Source: Polynucleobacter sp.
GTDB lineage: Bacteria; Pseudomonadota; Gammaproteobacteria; Burkholderiales; Burkholderiaceae
Length of the DNA stretch: 49,519 nt
Direction: 5' to 3'
NCBI GenBank assembly: GCA_030696845.1
Contig: JAUYRJ010000005.1
Location: 1-49,519 of the forward strand
The notes under the pieces: generated by a model
Told to the model about the DNA's origin: nothing
Database searches by the model: none
Seen by the model: the letters and a program-made list of their open reading frames with translations, nothing else
In this document: positions 1 through 7,435 of the stretch, one piece after another
Layout of the letters: each line of letters starts with the position of its first letter
Position numbering within the stretch: the stretch's first letter is position 1
Translations under genes and position numbers: made by a program

Positions 1-130
1 CCTCTAGTCCAATCATTAAAAAGTGGCCATTGCGAAAGCGCAGGCCCTGCTGGCGGGTCGTGGTGAAGCTAAAGAGGGTGTCGTTCCAGTGGTGAATCGA
101 GAGAACGGTTTCGGTGGTGTAGGTGGCCAT
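1..130 (-). CDS. fpr: Ferredoxin--NADP+ reductase, N-terminal fragment cut by window edge
   Basis: Reading leftward from the ATG at 130, the 43 visible codons give a peptide beginning MATYTTETVLSIHHWNDTLF and continuing with a segment containing LRFRNGHFLMIGLE. This is the characteristic start of bacterial-type ferredoxin/flavodoxin-NADP+ reductases, covering the first strands of the FAD-binding barrel. The enzyme exchanges electrons between NADPH and ferredoxin or flavodoxin in the cytoplasm. The FAD and NADP motifs lie outside the window. It is probably a core gene flanking the sulfonate island. The family assignment is from recognition of the N-terminal sequence only. Confidence 0.8.
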   Translation of the reverse strand, partial: MATYTTETVLSIHHWNDTLFSFTTTRQQGLRFRNGHFLMIGLE

Positions 131-226
131 GGGTGGTGAGGATTGGTATCCATTAAGGGCTGCAGGCTTAATGATAAACGCTCAGCAAGCTCGATCCGCA
201 GATGTTAGCTGCCGAGGCAAAAGCTG

Positions 227-976
227 CTATATGAACATCATTATTGCCAAATTAAATATGGCGTTACCAATCAATAAAAATAAGCACAATTTTTTAATCA
301 CCTCAGCCGATAAATCACGCCATTGCAGTAATCGCCACGCCAATACCATGCCAACGATATAAGCTGGAAGTGCTAACAAAAGCCAAGGCAACCAGGCAAT
401 CCCACCGCCTAAGAAGCTTGCCGCGACAATAGCCATAAAACACACGCCCGAAACAAATTGGGAAAGCAAGGCTCTGGAACGTTCAAATTTTAATGCGCTC
501 GAATTTAAATACAGCGCTACGGGTGGACCACCAATCCCGCAGGAGCCCAATAGCAAACCCGATAAAGCCCCAGACAATGCATCGCGAGTTGACGTCAAGC
601 TCAATACAAAATGGGGACGAGCCAATAAATAAGCCGAAAAAATAATCACAATCAAACTAGTCACTATTTTCAGCACATCAATCGAAATTAACTCCCCCAA
701 AACAATCCCAATCGGCAACAGAAGTGCTGCGAGTACCCACATCCGATAGCGCCTTGGCCTATCCTCTCGATGCACTTTCCATTGCTTTGAGAGCCACACT
801 CCCCCAAGCAATTCAGCGCTTACGACAATCGGAATAAAAAAGGGAATCGGGAAAACCCACATCAATAATGGAGACATGATGAGGGCGCCACCAAAACCAC
901 TCAAACGGCGGACCAATCCTCCCAAGATGGCGGAAAAAAATAAAATTCCGAGTGAAGCCCAGTCAAGCGCGCTCAA
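227..976 (-). CDS. tauE: TauE/SafE family sulfite/anion exporter
   Basis: A 249-residue, strongly hydrophobic protein with about eight predicted membrane segments. It has the family's N-terminal pattern (GGLVRRLSGFGGALIMSPLL) and a second glycine-rich repeat (LLLGSCGIGGPPVALYL). TauE/SafE proteins export sulfite, sulfoacetate or related anions across the inner membrane. Members are commonly encoded beside sulfonate desulfonation genes to relieve sulfite toxicity. The only available start is TTG at 976, because an in-frame stop lies directly upstream. It is transcribed divergently from the TRAP operon, so the operator-like palindromes at 1155-1245 could serve both. The substrate (sulfite rather than another anion) is inferred from context. 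Confidence 0.75.
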   Translation of the reverse strand: MSALDWASLGILFFSAILGGLVRRLSGFGGALIMSPLLMWVFPIPFFIPIVVSAELLGGVWLSKQWKVHREDRPRRYRMWVLAALLLPIGIVLGELISIDVLKIVTSLIVIIFSAYLLARPHFVLSLTSTRDALSGALSGLLLGSCGIGGPPVALYLNSSALKFERSRALLSQFVSGVCFMAIVAASFLGGGIAWLPWLLLALPAYIVGMVLAWRLLQWRDLSAEVIKKLCLFLLIGNAIFNLAIMMFI

Positions 977-1154
977 TTAAAACCACTTAGATTGTTTTTG
1001 AATCATATGATTGCTCATTCGAAAGAAATTAAAAAAATAATTCGCCACTGTGCACCGCTGGCTCGAAGAGATATAAGGCAGGATTCAAAGGTGCAATGCA
1101 GCATATGTTCAGGTTCGTATCCTGCATTCCAAAATTTATTAAATAATTTAACTA

Positions 1155-1177
1155 TTTGTTCATTCTAATGGAACAAA
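1155..1177. promoter_or_regulatory. Putative IclR-type operator, perfect TTTGTTC-N9-GAACAAA
   Basis: Seven-base inverted arms TTTGTTC and GAACAAA are separated by nine bases (ATTCTAATG). The same half-sites and the same 9-bp spacing occur before the IclR gene, the Bug-sau operon and xsc. The regulator assignment is inference. Confidence 0.55.
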
Positions 1178-1228
1178 TTAAATTAAAGGGCTAATAATCC
1201 CCTCGTTTTTACTAATATAAAACATCTT

Positions 1229-1245
1229 GTTCAGCTAAATGGAAT
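1229..1245. promoter_or_regulatory. Second putative IclR-type operator before dctP
   Basis: GTTC-AGCTAAATG-GAAT keeps the nine-base spacing and nearly the same interior as the upstream site (ATG directly before GAA). Its right half deviates by one base. It lies 65 bp before the dctP start codon. Confidence 0.45.
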
Positions 1246-1309
1246 GATGTATCGTTTGCAAAGACGCATCCCAAGAGATGTCTGCCCAACTCAACCAAAG
1301 GAGTTTGAA

Positions 1310-2425
1310 ATGCTTATTCAATTTGTAAAACGCGTAGTGGCGGTCACCGCCTTATCTACTGCGCTATGCGGTGCTACATTTGCGCAATCCGCGCCAATAA
1401 AAATGAAAATCCAAACTGGCGTTCCATCTGCCAGTATTTATTTTGAACTAATGAAGAACTTTGGCGAGCGTGTTGACAAAATGTCAAATGGCCGCCTTAA
1501 AGTGGAAGTATTGCCTGATGGCGCGGTTGTAGGCGCATTTGGTATTTTGGATGCCGTTGACAAGGGCGTAGTGGATGGTGGATTTGCCTGGACGCATTAC
1601 TGGTCAGGTAAAAATTCAGCGGCGGCACTGTTTTCAAATCCCGCATCCGGCTCCGGCGTGGGCTTGGATCAAGTTTCCCACATGGCCTGGCTTAAAAATG
1701 GTGGTGGCGATCAACTCTATGAGCGCCTCTTTACTGAAGTCCTCAAAACCAATATCAAGCCCTTCATGATTCAGCCTATGGGCCCAGATCCATTCGGTTG
1801 GTTCAAAAAACCAATCAACTCGATCGCAGACATGAAGCCCATGAAATACCGCTCGCCTCCTGGATTAACAGCGGAAATTTTCCGTGAAATGGGTTTAACC
1901 ACTGTAGCAATGCCTGGCTCAGAGATTGTTCCCGCTGCCCAGCGCGGCGTGATTGACGCAGCCGAGTGGATCGGACCAGCCGACGATATGATTTTGGGCT
2001 TTCAAAACGTATTTAAGCACTACTATTTACAAGGCTTACATCAGTCAACTGACGTCGCAGAACTCTTAATCAACAAGACCTTCTGGGATAAGTTGCCTGC
2101 AGATCTAAAGGTAATTATTGAGACTGCAGTCTCCGCAACCATTGCGGAAACTTATACATTCAACGTATACCGCAACGCGATTGCTCTTGAGAAACTCAAA
2201 AAGGATCATGGCGTAACAATTCATGACACTCCAAAAGAGTTCTTTACTGCATTCCAAAAAGCGACCGCAGTTGTATATGCACGCGAATCTGAGAAAAACG
2301 CTTTCTTTAAAGAAGTGCTTGAGTCTCAGAAGAAATTCGCAGGCGTCGTTGTTCCGTACTGGACTCAAATTAACGGTCTGTACTACAACATCGGTGCAAC
2401 TGTAGTTAATAGCAAGAAAAAATAA
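1310..2425 (+). CDS. dctP: TRAP transporter periplasmic substrate-binding protein (DctP/TakP type; candidate isethionate or sulfonate receptor)
   Basis: A 371-residue DctP-family receptor. The start at 1310 is chosen over the upstream ATG at 1244 because it has a ribosome-binding site (AAAGGAG) and opens directly into a typical signal peptide (FVKRVVAVTALSTALCGATF, cleavage after AQS or AQA-like residues). The mature protein has TakP-like patterns, for example LDAVDKGVVDGG, GKNSAAALFSNP and DAAEWIGPADDM, which in that subfamily contact organic carboxylate ligands. It is followed by the small and large TRAP permeases and by a GMC dehydrogenase. TRAP systems are known to carry isethionate (IseKLM) in marine bacteria, so a C2 sulfonate is the likely ligand. 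TakP-like receptors also bind 2-oxo acids, so the ligand is inference. Confidence 0.85.
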   Translation: MLIQFVKRVVAVTALSTALCGATFAQSAPIKMKIQTGVPSASIYFELMKNFGERVDKMSNGRLKVEVLPDGAVVGAFGILDAVDKGVVDGGFAWTHYWSGKNSAAALFSNPASGSGVGLDQVSHMAWLKNGGGDQLYERLFTEVLKTNIKPFMIQPMGPDPFGWFKKPINSIADMKPMKYRSPPGLTAEIFREMGLTTVAMPGSEIVPAAQRGVIDAAEWIGPADDMILGFQNVFKHYYLQGLHQSTDVAELLINKTFWDKLPADLKVIIETAVSATIAETYTFNVYRNAIALEKLKKDHGVTIHDTPKEFFTAFQKATAVVYARESEKNAFFKEVLESQKKFAGVVVPYWTQINGLYYNIGATVVNSKKK

Positions 2426-2448
2426 TGAACTAGTTTTAATGTAGCTAT

Positions 2449-2478
2449 AAAGGGGTGGGCATTCCCACCCTTTTTTTT
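2449..2478 (+). terminator. Intrinsic terminator/attenuator between dctP and dctQ
   Basis: Stem GGGTGGG, loop CATT, stem CCCACCC, followed by eight T residues, all just after the dctP stop. It would leave the receptor transcript more abundant than the permease transcript. The longest dctQ reading frame begins inside this hairpin, which argues for a later dctQ start. Confidence 0.8.
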
Positions 2479-2493
2479 AAATGGAATTTGCCA

Positions 2494-3045
2494 GTGCAAA
2501 ACTCAAATCAAAGTTTAATTACATTCTCAGAAAAGATGGATCGCATTACATCCATTTCTGGTCAGCTTGTTGGCTGGATGCTTGTCCCCATGATTCTTAG
2601 CTTGGCCTATGAGGTCATTGCGCGTTATGCGTTTGGATCGCCGACTATCTGGGCCTATGACATGACCTTCATGCTTTACGGCGCCTTTTTCATGCTGGGA
2701 TCCAGTTACACCTTAAAACATAAAGGGCATATTCGCACCGATATGTTTTATGACAATTGGTCGCCAAAAACGCAAGGGCTTGTGGATTTAAGCTGCTACC
2801 TCCTGCTCTTTTATCCATTTGTACTTATTTTCACCATTGTGGGGTGGGAATATTTCTATAAGGCACTCACTACAAACGAGCGCTTTGTTTCCAGTCCTTG
2901 GATGGCGATTACTTGGCCATTCAAGTTGACACTTCCGTTAACGGGTTTTTTGCTCTTTATTCAAGGGCTATCTGAAGTAAGCAAATGCCTCGTAGCCATT
3001 CGAACTAACGAATGGCCTTTAGATGCAACACAGGAAGGGGCATAA
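2494..3045 (+). CDS. dctQ: TRAP transporter small permease (DctQ)
   Basis: About 183 residues with four hydrophobic segments, as expected for the DctQ subunit. DctQ forms the membrane complex with DctM and uses a sodium gradient to import substrate delivered by the receptor. Conserved small-permease features include an EVIARYAFGSPTIWAYDM stretch after the first helix and HKGHIRTDMFYD between helices 2 and 3. The open frame extends back to a GTG at 2455, but that codon lies in the terminator stem. GTG 2494 is therefore preferred, with TTG 2488 or ATG 2536 as alternatives. It ends one base before dctM and is surely co-transcribed with it. Confidence 0.85.
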   Translation: MQNSNQSLITFSEKMDRITSISGQLVGWMLVPMILSLAYEVIARYAFGSPTIWAYDMTFMLYGAFFMLGSSYTLKHKGHIRTDMFYDNWSPKTQGLVDLSCYLLLFYPFVLIFTIVGWEYFYKALTTNERFVSSPWMAITWPFKLTLPLTGFLLFIQGLSEVSKCLVAIRTNEWPLDATQEGA

Positions 3046-3046
3046 G

Positions 3047-4357
3047 ATGGATCATCAAATTCTCGGCATTGTCGGATTAGGCTTTCTATTAATAGCCATT
3101 TTTATTGGATTCCCAATCGCATTTACTTTAGGTGCGATTAGTATTGTGATGGGTTTTATTGCATTAGGCCCAGTGGTATTTGATCTGGCCATTCTTCAAA
3201 CCCTATCGGTCATGCAGGACAGTGTTTTAGCGTCCATCCCCTTTTTCCTTTTCATGGGATTCTTGCTGGAGCAGTCTGGCATTATGGAGCGCCTCTTTGG
3301 CTCCATTCAACAACTGTTTTCAGGAATAAGGGGCTCACTCTATCTTGCTGTTATTGTTACCGCCACTATTTTTGCCGCAGCAACAGGCATTGTGGGATCG
3401 TCCGTTGTTTTGTTGGGCGTCATGGCCGCACCATCGATGATTAAAAGTGGCTACGATGTACGGATGTCGGCCGGAGCAATCACGGCAGGTGGCACCCTAG
3501 GCATATTAATACCGCCATCGGTCATGTTGATTGTGATGGGGCCGGTAGTTGGCATTCCGGCTACCGACCTGTTTGCAGCGGCGGTTATGCCTGGATTGCT
3601 TTTGGCTTTCTTATTTGCAGCTTGGTGCATGATCCGGTGCTGGATTAACCCCGCTCTTGGGCCAGCCCTTCCAGTTGAGTTGAGAGCGAAATCGCTCAAG
3701 CCGGTTGTGATTGACCTGCTAATAGGAATAGCGCCAGTGATCGTTGTGCTATTTGCAACCCTAGGCGTTATCCTTGCCGGAATTGCAACACCGACGGATG
3801 CAGGTGCGATTGGCTGCGTTGCGACCTTTTTGCTAACCGTTTTTTCGGGACGCATGACATTTGCAAAAATAAAAAATTGCATCATGCAAACATTGCAGGT
3901 TTCAAGCATGATTTTGCTTTTGGTAACCACATCGAATTTATTCGGCGCTGTTTTTTCAAGACTGGGAAGCGCTGACTTAATTGCCGGCTTTTTGGCATCG
4001 CTGCCATTGCCGCCGATGGTGATGCTGATCTTGATCTTGTTCTTGATTTTTCTGCTGGGATGGCCGCTCGAGTGGGTGCCTATCGTTTTAATTGTGGTTC
4101 CTATTTTTCTCCCCATTATCAAGGCGGCTGGCATCGATTTGATCTGGTTCAGCACATTGGTAGCGGTTACGCTACAAACTGCGTGGCTTTCACCTCCAGT
4201 GGCGCTCTCAGCTTACTTCCTTAAAGGGGTTGCCCCCACCTGGAAAATCACCGATATCTATGCTGGCATGTCGCAATTTATGGTGTTACAAGTTATTGCG
4301 GTCATTTTGCTGCTGATCTTCCCGCAGCTGGCAACTTGGCTACCATCAGTAAATTAA
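3047..4357 (+). CDS. dctM: TRAP transporter large permease (DctM)
   Basis: A 436-residue polytopic protein with roughly twelve membrane segments and DctM signatures such as SIPFFLFMGFLLEQSG, GTLGILIPPSVMLIVMG and LGWPLEWVPIVLIVVPIF. It is the transport channel subunit of the TRAP system. ATG 3047 is chosen because AGGGGCATAAG places a Shine-Dalgarno just before it; the frame also opens slightly earlier at 3023 inside dctQ. It completes a dctPQM operon with the upstream genes and precedes a GMC dehydrogenase after a 110-bp gap containing a large inverted repeat. Confidence 0.9.
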   Translation: MDHQILGIVGLGFLLIAIFIGFPIAFTLGAISIVMGFIALGPVVFDLAILQTLSVMQDSVLASIPFFLFMGFLLEQSGIMERLFGSIQQLFSGIRGSLYLAVIVTATIFAAATGIVGSSVVLLGVMAAPSMIKSGYDVRMSAGAITAGGTLGILIPPSVMLIVMGPVVGIPATDLFAAAVMPGLLLAFLFAAWCMIRCWINPALGPALPVELRAKSLKPVVIDLLIGIAPVIVVLFATLGVILAGIATPTDAGAIGCVATFLLTVFSGRMTFAKIKNCIMQTLQVSSMILLLVTTSNLFGAVFSRLGSADLIAGFLASLPLPPMVMLILILFLIFLLGWPLEWVPIVLIVVPIFLPIIKAAGIDLIWFSTLVAVTLQTAWLSPPVALSAYFLKGVAPTWKITDIYAGMSQFMVLQVIAVILLLIFPQLATWLPSVN

Positions 4358-4371
4358 TCTAAATCCAGGTT

Positions 4372-4402
4372 GGCTTGATTATGGAAATTCCATAATCAAG
4401 CC
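4372..4402. repeat. Perfect 15-bp inverted repeat between dctM and the GMC dehydrogenase gene
   Basis: GGCTTGATTATGGAA, a single A, then the exact reverse complement. No T-run follows, so it is either a processing or stabilising hairpin, a weak terminator, or an operator for the downstream dehydrogenase gene. Confidence 0.6.
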
Positions 4403-4467
4403 CTGATTAATGCGCATTATTCAATTGTGTGCGATTGCCACTTAAAGTTTCAGGAAATTTATTCTGT

Positions 4468-6081
4468 ATGCCACTTAATTCATTTGACTATATTGTTGTT
4501 GGGGCAGGATCGTCCGGTTGCGTGCTAGCCAACCGCCTCTCCGAGGATTCGAAAAACTCGGTCTGCCTAATTGAAGCGGGACCTAAAGATAGGTCACCGT
4601 GGATTCATCTACCGATTGGTTATGGCAAAACCATGTGGGACCCCAAGTTAAATTGGAAATTTGAGACAGAGCCCGATCCCGGGATGAATCAACGTAAAAT
4701 TTATTGGCCGCGCGGAAAATGTTTAGGTGGATCAAGCTCTATTAATGGACTAATCTTTATTCGTGGGCAAAAAGAGGATTACGATGGCTGGGAAGCTTTA
4801 GGAAATAAAGGCTGGGGCTGGGATCATGTTCTGCCCTACTTTAAAAAGTCGGAAGGCAATGATCGCTTAAGCGGTCCGCTCCATTCACAAACAGGCCCGC
4901 TCAAGGCCTCATCCATTCCCAAAAAACATCCGCTGGTAGAGGCGTTTATTAAAAGCGCAGTTCAACTGGGCGTTCCAGAGACTGACGACTTTAACAATCT
5001 CACGCAAGAAGGAGTGGGGTATTACCAACTCACCACAAATAAAGGTTTACGCTGCAGCACGGCGGTAGCCTACCTAAAGCCCGCCAAAAAACGTCCTAAC
5101 CTAACTATTTTCACCGATAGCCAGGTAATGCGTGTCATCTTTGAAAAGAAGCGTGCCGTCGCCGTTGAATTGATGCGCAACGGAGAAAAGCAAACCATTA
5201 GAGCAAATAAAGAAATCATTCTTAGCGCAGGAGCCCTCCAATCACCCCAGATTTTGCAGTTGTCTGGTATCGGACCCGAAACTCTCCTGCGTGAATTTAA
5301 TATTCCCGTGATTCATGATCTTCCCGGCGTTGGCGAGAATCTACAAGACCACCTCCAATACCGCTTGATTTATGAATTAAATCAGCCCATCTCCACCAAC
5401 GTTCAATTGTCATCGCTTATCGGGAAAGCGATGATGGGCCTCGATTGGCTTTTGTTTCGTGGCGGGCCACTTTCAATCGGCATTAATCAAGGCGGTCTCT
5501 TCACCAAAGTAATGCCGTCATCAACCAGTCCCGATATTCAATTTCATTTAGCGACGCTGTCGGCGGATATGGCAGGCGGCAATGTACACCCCTTCCCTGG
5601 CTTTACCATGTCAGTTTGCCAACTTAGACCTGAGTCAAGAGGCCATGTTCGCATTCAATCAAGCGACCCTCTCGTACCGCCAAAAATGGTAGCCAACTAC
5701 CTTGCCACTGAACATGATCGCGCAACCAGTATTGCCGCCGTTCAGTTCGCCCGAAAAATTGCGCAAACAGAGCCACTTAAATCCTTAATCGAGCGTGAAA
5801 TTAAGCCCAATAACCCCCAGAGCGATGCCGACATATTAGATTTTTGTCGAAACAATGGGGCTACGATCTTTCACCCAACTGGGACATGCCAGATGGGTGT
5901 CGATGGTGATCCAATGGCAGTCTTAGACGCCGAACTGAGGGTAAGGGGCGTTACTGGTCTTAGGGTAGTTGATTGCTCGGCGATGCCTACCCTACCTTCA
6001 GGCAATACCAACTGGCCGGCGGTCATGCTAGCCGAGAGAGCGGCTGATTTGATATTGGGTAAGGTGGCTAGTAGCACATAA
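4468..6081 (+). CDS. iseJ: GMC-family FAD oxidoreductase, candidate isethionate dehydrogenase
   Basis: A 537-residue glucose-methanol-choline oxidoreductase. The dinucleotide-binding motif GAGSSGCVLANRLSED is near the N-terminus, the first GMC signature (PRGKCLGGSSSINGLIFIRG) at about residues 77-96, and the C-terminal catalytic region has FHPTGTCQMG and SGNTNWPAVMLAERAADLI. No signal peptide is seen. ATG 4468 is preferred over GTG 4429 because AGGAAA precedes it and the Rossmann fold starts at once. IseJ enzymes of this family oxidise isethionate to sulfoacetaldehyde, the Xsc substrate, in Cupriavidus-type bacteria. The TRAP operon directly upstream and xsc in the same island favour that role. 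Choline or other alcohol dehydrogenases share the fold, so substrate specificity is inferred. Confidence 0.65.
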   Translation: MPLNSFDYIVVGAGSSGCVLANRLSEDSKNSVCLIEAGPKDRSPWIHLPIGYGKTMWDPKLNWKFETEPDPGMNQRKIYWPRGKCLGGSSSINGLIFIRGQKEDYDGWEALGNKGWGWDHVLPYFKKSEGNDRLSGPLHSQTGPLKASSIPKKHPLVEAFIKSAVQLGVPETDDFNNLTQEGVGYYQLTTNKGLRCSTAVAYLKPAKKRPNLTIFTDSQVMRVIFEKKRAVAVELMRNGEKQTIRANKEIILSAGALQSPQILQLSGIGPETLLREFNIPVIHDLPGVGENLQDHLQYRLIYELNQPISTNVQLSSLIGKAMMGLDWLLFRGGPLSIGINQGGLFTKVMPSSTSPDIQFHLATLSADMAGGNVHPFPGFTMSVCQLRPESRGHVRIQSSDPLVPPKMVANYLATEHDRATSIAAVQFARKIAQTEPLKSLIEREIKPNNPQSDADILDFCRNNGATIFHPTGTCQMGVDGDPMAVLDAELRVRGVTGLRVVDCSAMPTLPSGNTNWPAVMLAERAADLILGKVASST

Positions 6082-6148
6082 CTTTAGCTTGATATTGAGT
6101 AAACTACTGTCTTTGGTAGCAAAACTAAAATAATATCTGCCATCCACA

Positions 6149-7432
6149 ATGAAACAGCTTCCGTTTTTAAAATGGTTACCCGAGTACCAAAACCCCGGGA
6201 CAGTGCGCGCTGATTTATTAGCGGGCTTGACTGGCGCGATTGTTGTGCTCCCACAGGGAATTGCATTTGCCTTATTGGCGGGAATGCCGCCGCACTATGG
6301 TCTTTATGCAGCCATGGTGCCCTGCTTAATTGCCGCCCTCTTTGGCTCAAGCCGACTCATGGTAACGGGGCCAGCAAACGCCATTTCGCTCACCACCATG
6401 GCTCTCATTGCCCCCCTTGCGCTACCCGAGTCATCACAATACGTTGCGCTGGTTTTAACTCTCAGCTTTTTGGTGGGTGCAATCCAATTAATTTTAGGGT
6501 TTAGCGGTATTGGCAAATGGGTTGAGAAGGTACCGCATTCCGTTATTGTTGGTTTTACGGCTGGGGCCGCTGTATTGATTATCAATAGCCAAGCCGGAAC
6601 CCTCTTAGGCATGGATATCCCCCGCGGCACCGACGTCATTCATACCCTCCAAGCCATTGCGAGTCAGGCGCTAAGTGGTCACGTTCAATTACAGTCTATT
6701 GTCCTTGTTCTCATTACACTCGGCGTGATCCGCCTCTGGAATCCGCTGAATAAATATGTGCCCGCGATGCTGGTTGCGGTTATCGTTGGCGCTATTGCGG
6801 CAGCGGTAATTGAATTTGGCTTTCCGCACCTCGCCCAATTTAAACGCGTCAGTAATATTCCAGGGGCATTTCCTCCGCCGTCCTTTCCGGACCTTAGCCC
6901 ATCGACCTTGCAGCAATTATTTGGCGCTACCTTAATCATGACACTGCTCGCATCAACGGAGGCGATGGCGATTGCGCGTGCGATTGCACTTAAAACCAAT
7001 GATAAATTCAATGCGAATCAAGAATTCATTGGTCAAGGTTTAGCCAACCTAGCAGGCTCCTTCTTTTCCGCCTACCCGTCTAGCGGCTCATTTAATCGCA
7101 CGGGCGTCAATTTAGCGGCAGGGGCTAAAACACCACTCTCCGCGATTAGTGCTGCTATTTTCTTGGTGATTATTTTGGCCTTTGTTTCGCCGCTTGCGAA
7201 ACACATTCCCTATGTTGTCATCGCCACCTTACTACTGCTGGTCGCCTGGAAATTAATTGATTTGAAACAAATTCGCCACGAAATTCACATGGGTAAGGGC
7301 TCGTGGATTCCGATGCTAGTCACTGCAATTGGCACGGTCACCATCGCGCTAGAGTGGGCCATCCTGCTCGGGATCTTCTCATCCATACTGATGCATAAAA
7401 TTCTTCAGCACAGCAAACAGAAAACGAAGTAA
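6149..7432 (+). CDS. SulP (SLC26-like) inorganic anion transporter lacking a STAS domain
   Basis: A 427-residue SulP transporter. The N-terminal sulfate-transporter region is clear (LAGLTGAIVVLPQGIAFALL, PPHYGLYAAMVPCL, GSSRLMVTGPANAI), as are GFTAGAAVLI and the core helix LIMTLLASTEAMAIARAIAL. The usual cytoplasmic STAS domain is absent: the protein stops soon after the last helix with a short basic tail. SulP proteins exchange sulfate, bicarbonate or organic anions. In this island it may move sulfate produced by sulfite oxidation, or take part in sulfonate uptake, but direction and substrate are not visible. It lies 67 bp downstream of the GMC gene on the same strand and ends 3 bp from the convergent CoA-ligase gene. 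Confidence 0.8.
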   Translation: MKQLPFLKWLPEYQNPGTVRADLLAGLTGAIVVLPQGIAFALLAGMPPHYGLYAAMVPCLIAALFGSSRLMVTGPANAISLTTMALIAPLALPESSQYVALVLTLSFLVGAIQLILGFSGIGKWVEKVPHSVIVGFTAGAAVLIINSQAGTLLGMDIPRGTDVIHTLQAIASQALSGHVQLQSIVLVLITLGVIRLWNPLNKYVPAMLVAVIVGAIAAAVIEFGFPHLAQFKRVSNIPGAFPPPSFPDLSPSTLQQLFGATLIMTLLASTEAMAIARAIALKTNDKFNANQEFIGQGLANLAGSFFSAYPSSGSFNRTGVNLAAGAKTPLSAISAAIFLVIILAFVSPLAKHIPYVVIATLLLLVAWKLIDLKQIRHEIHMGKGSWIPMLVTAIGTVTIALEWAILLGIFSSILMHKILQHSKQKTK

Positions 7433-7435
7433 TTC

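Larger units (their letters stand above)
977..1309. other. Divergent intergenic region, tauE / TRAP operon
   Basis: This 333-bp AT-rich spacer carries the divergent promoters of tauE and dctP and holds no convincing gene. Two copies of a TTC-N9-GAA palindrome are seen (1155-1177 and 1229-1245). A purine-rich ribosome-binding site (AAAGGAG) lies at about 1297-1303, just before the chosen dctP start at 1310. Confidence 0.6.

Noticed and set aside
123..362. 79-residue rightward frame at the left edge
   Set aside because: It overlaps the fpr start and the tauE 3' end on the opposite strand and shows no recognisable protein features.
1060..1135. tRNA-like string AGGTTCGTATCC with a partial stem (GCAGGAT ... 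ATCCTGC)
   Set aside because: No matching acceptor stem, D-arm or anticodon arm could be assembled; the T-stem is mismatched.
3451..4155. 234-residue leftward frame opposite dctM
   Set aside because: It is an antisense shadow of a membrane-protein gene with low-complexity composition and no start signal.
6049..6102. Near-direct repeat TTGATATTG(G/A)GTAA at 6049 and 6089
   Set aside because: Short, one copy lies in the GMC coding end, and no mobile-element features accompany it.
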